The notes under the pieces are model-generated. The model searched no databases. It saw only the letters and a list, made by a program, of their open reading frames with translations, and was not told the origin of the DNA. A stretch of DNA of 64,000 bases. Origin: Pollenia angustigena (taxonomy: Eukaryota > Arthropoda > Insecta > Diptera > Polleniidae). Location of the stretch: assembly GCA_930367215.1 (NCBI GenBank), contig OV884060.1, forward strand, positions 174,789,253-174,853,252, in the 5' to 3' direction. A program made the translations under genes and the position numbers. This document shows, one piece after another, positions 62,184 to 64,000 of this stretch; the first letter of the stretch is position 1; every line of letters begins with the position of its first letter.

Positions 62184-64000
62184 TCAAGAGAATTTCACTC
62201 TAAGTCAAATTTTCAAAAATGTATAAAAATTTTCACAAATACAGTTTGGATAAAGTGCTTATAGGATATTGTAGCCCTGTCCATAGTCTTCATTTTCCAT
62301 TAGGTTTGGTTCCCTGCGATCGAAGGGTTTGGAGACAGTGGCCATATCCCTCACACAGCACTTTCAAGAGAATTTCACTCTAAGTCAAATTTTCAAAAAT
62401 GTATAAAAATTTTCACAAATACAAATTTGGATAAAGTGCTTATAAGTTATTGTAGCCCTGTCCATAGTCTTCATTTTCCATTAGGTTTGGTTCCCTGCGA
62501 TCGAAGGGTTTGGACACAGTGGCCATATCCCTCACACAGCACTTTCAAGAGAATTTCACTCTAAGTCAAATTTTCAAAAATGTATAAACATTTTCACAAA
62601 TACAATTTGGATAAAGTGCTTATAGGTTATTGTAGCCCTGTCCATAGTCTTCATTTTCTATTAGGTGTGATTTCCTGCGATCGAAGGGTTTGGACACAGT
62701 GGCCATATCCCTCACACAGCACTTTCAAGAGAATTTCACTCTAAGTCAAATTTTCAAAAATGTATAAAAATTTTCACAAATACAATTTGGATAAAGTGCT
62801 TATAGGTTATTGTAGCTTATAGGTTATTGTAGCCCTGTCCATAGTCTTAATTTTTCATTAGGTTTGATTCCCTGCGATCGAAGGGCTTGGACACAGTGGC
62901 CATATCCCTCACACAGCACTTTCAAGAGAATTTCACTCTAAGTCAAATTTTCAAAAATGTATAAAAATTTTCACAAATACAGTTTGGATAAAGTGCTTAT
63001 AGGTTATTGTAGCCCTGTCCATAGTCTTCATTTTCCATTAGGTTTGGTTCCCTTCGATCGAAGGGTTTGGACACAGTGGCCATATCCCTCACACAGCACT
63101 TTCAAGAGAATTTCACTCTAAGTCAAATTTTCAAAAATGTATAAACATTTTCACAAATACAATTTGGATAAAGTGCTTATAGGTTATTGTAGCCCTGTCC
63201 ATAGTCTTCATTTTCCATTAGGTTTTATTCCCTGCGATCGAAGGGTTTGGACACAGTGGCCATATCCCTCACACAGCACTTCCAAGAGAATTTCACTCTA
63301 AGTTAAATTTTCAAAAATGTATAAAAATTTTCACAAATACAATTTGGATAAAGTGCTTATCGGTTATTGTAGCTTATAGGTTATTGTAGCCCTGTCCATA
63401 GTCTTCATTTTCCATTAGGTTTGATTCCCTGCGATCGAAGGGCTTGGACATAGTGGCCATATCCCTCACACAGCACTTTCAAGAGAATTTCACTCTAAGT
63501 CAAATTTTCAAAAATGTATAAAAATTTTCACAAATACAATTTGGATAAAGTGCTTATAGGTTATTGTAGCCCTGTTCATAGTCTTCATTTTCCATTAGGT
63601 TTGGTTCCCTGCGATCGAAGGGTTTGGACACAGTGGCAATATCCCTCACACAGCACTTTCAAGAGAATTTCACTCTAAGTCAAATTTTCAAAAATGTATA
63701 AACATTTTCACAAATACAATTTGGATAAAGTGCTTATAGGTTATTGTAGCCCTGTCCATAGTCTTCATTTTCTATTAGGTGTGATTTCCTGCGATCGAAG
63801 GGTTTGGACACAGTGGCCATATCCCTCACACAGCACTTTCAAGAGAATTTCACTCTAAGTCAAATTTTCAAAAATGTATAAAAATTTTCACAAATACAAT
63901 TTGGATAAAGTGCTTATCGGTTATTGTAGCTTATAGGTTATTGTAGCCCTGTCCATAGTCTTAATTTTTCATTAGTTTTGATTCCCTGCGATCGAAGGGT
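62184..64000 (+). repeat. Right-edge block, copy of 37055-38871
   Basis: This matches the earlier block at a constant offset of 25,129 to the last base of the window. Expanded copies are at 62725, 63282 and the cut monomer at 63839. The rare CACTTCCAAGAG and TTCCCTTCGATCG marks are shared. A difference is GGGCTTGGACATAG near 63441 against GGGTTTGGACACAG near 38312. Confidence 0.92.

Larger units (their letters stand above)
1..64000. repeat. Satellite DNA array, 180/197-bp monomers, head to tail
   Basis: Every base of the window belongs to one tandem family. Starts of the TCAAGAGAATTTCAC boundary recur every 180 or 197 bases from 1 to 63839, giving 347 complete monomers and one partial. All copies have the same orientation; I found no inversion, transposon, gene or unrelated spacer. 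Both ends are cut by the window, so the array is longer than 64 kb. Copies differ by a few substitutions at recurrent diagnostic sites, and combinations of these define monomer types that recur in order. Such arrays are typical of centromeric or pericentromeric heterochromatin in eukaryotes. That location is inferred from form only, and the family is not one I recognise. Confidence 0.98.

Noticed and set aside
1..64000. CRISPR-like array of repeats
   Set aside because: There are no short repeats separated by unique spacers. The repeated unit is contiguous and 180 bp, with all sequence belonging to the repeat.

Overview
The whole 64 kb window is one uninterrupted satellite DNA array. It contains no protein-coding gene, RNA gene, CRISPR array or mobile element that I can support. 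The basic unit is a 180-bp monomer (about 36% GC by hand count of the first copy), always in the same head-to-tail orientation. Phased at the TCAAGAGAATTTCAC boundary, I count 347 complete monomers (first start at 1, last complete one starting at 63659) plus a 162-base partial copy at 63839-64000. Of the complete copies, 81 carry a 17-bp internal tandem duplication, giving 197 bp. The remaining length differences are small: 179, 181, 165, 195 and 215 bp copies. These counts reproduce the window length exactly.

A homogeneous 180-bp satellite of this size points to a eukaryotic nuclear genome, from a centromeric, pericentromeric or other constitutive heterochromatin block, probably assembled from long reads. 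The monomer length is typical of plant and animal centromeric satellites. I do not recognise the family and will not assign a taxon.

Monomer types recur in fixed order, so the array has higher-order repeat (HOR) structure that changes along the window. Layout: 1-7728, mixed monomers, with a run of 180-class copies at 3539-6417; 7729-16326, a 22-monomer HOR of 4028 bp (two copies plus a stub); 17978-26376, a 15-monomer HOR of 2751 bp, almost invariant, followed by a 14-monomer derivative; 26197-27096, a local 540-bp duplication; 27277-30961, a 13-monomer HOR of 2391 bp; 30962-33892, a block repeated 19,506 bp downstream at 50468-53398; 33336-40380, expanded-monomer-rich mosaic; 40381-41100, four consecutive near-identical monomers; 41478-47896, a 377-bp dimer nested in a 19-monomer HOR of 3488 bp; 47340-49370, trimer and pentamer rearrangements; 52842-59199, a 12-monomer HOR of 2245 bp that gives way to a 5-monomer HOR of 934 bp; 59200-64000, mosaic whose last 1.8 kb repeats 37055-38871.

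Two expanded-monomer subtypes are regional. The TATCGG form occurs only right of 33.7 kb. The TTGAAGCT form is mainly left of 21 kb. This is what unequal exchange and local amplification would leave behind. The four longest open frames (74-77 codons) are accidental read-throughs of the monomer and are not annotated as genes.
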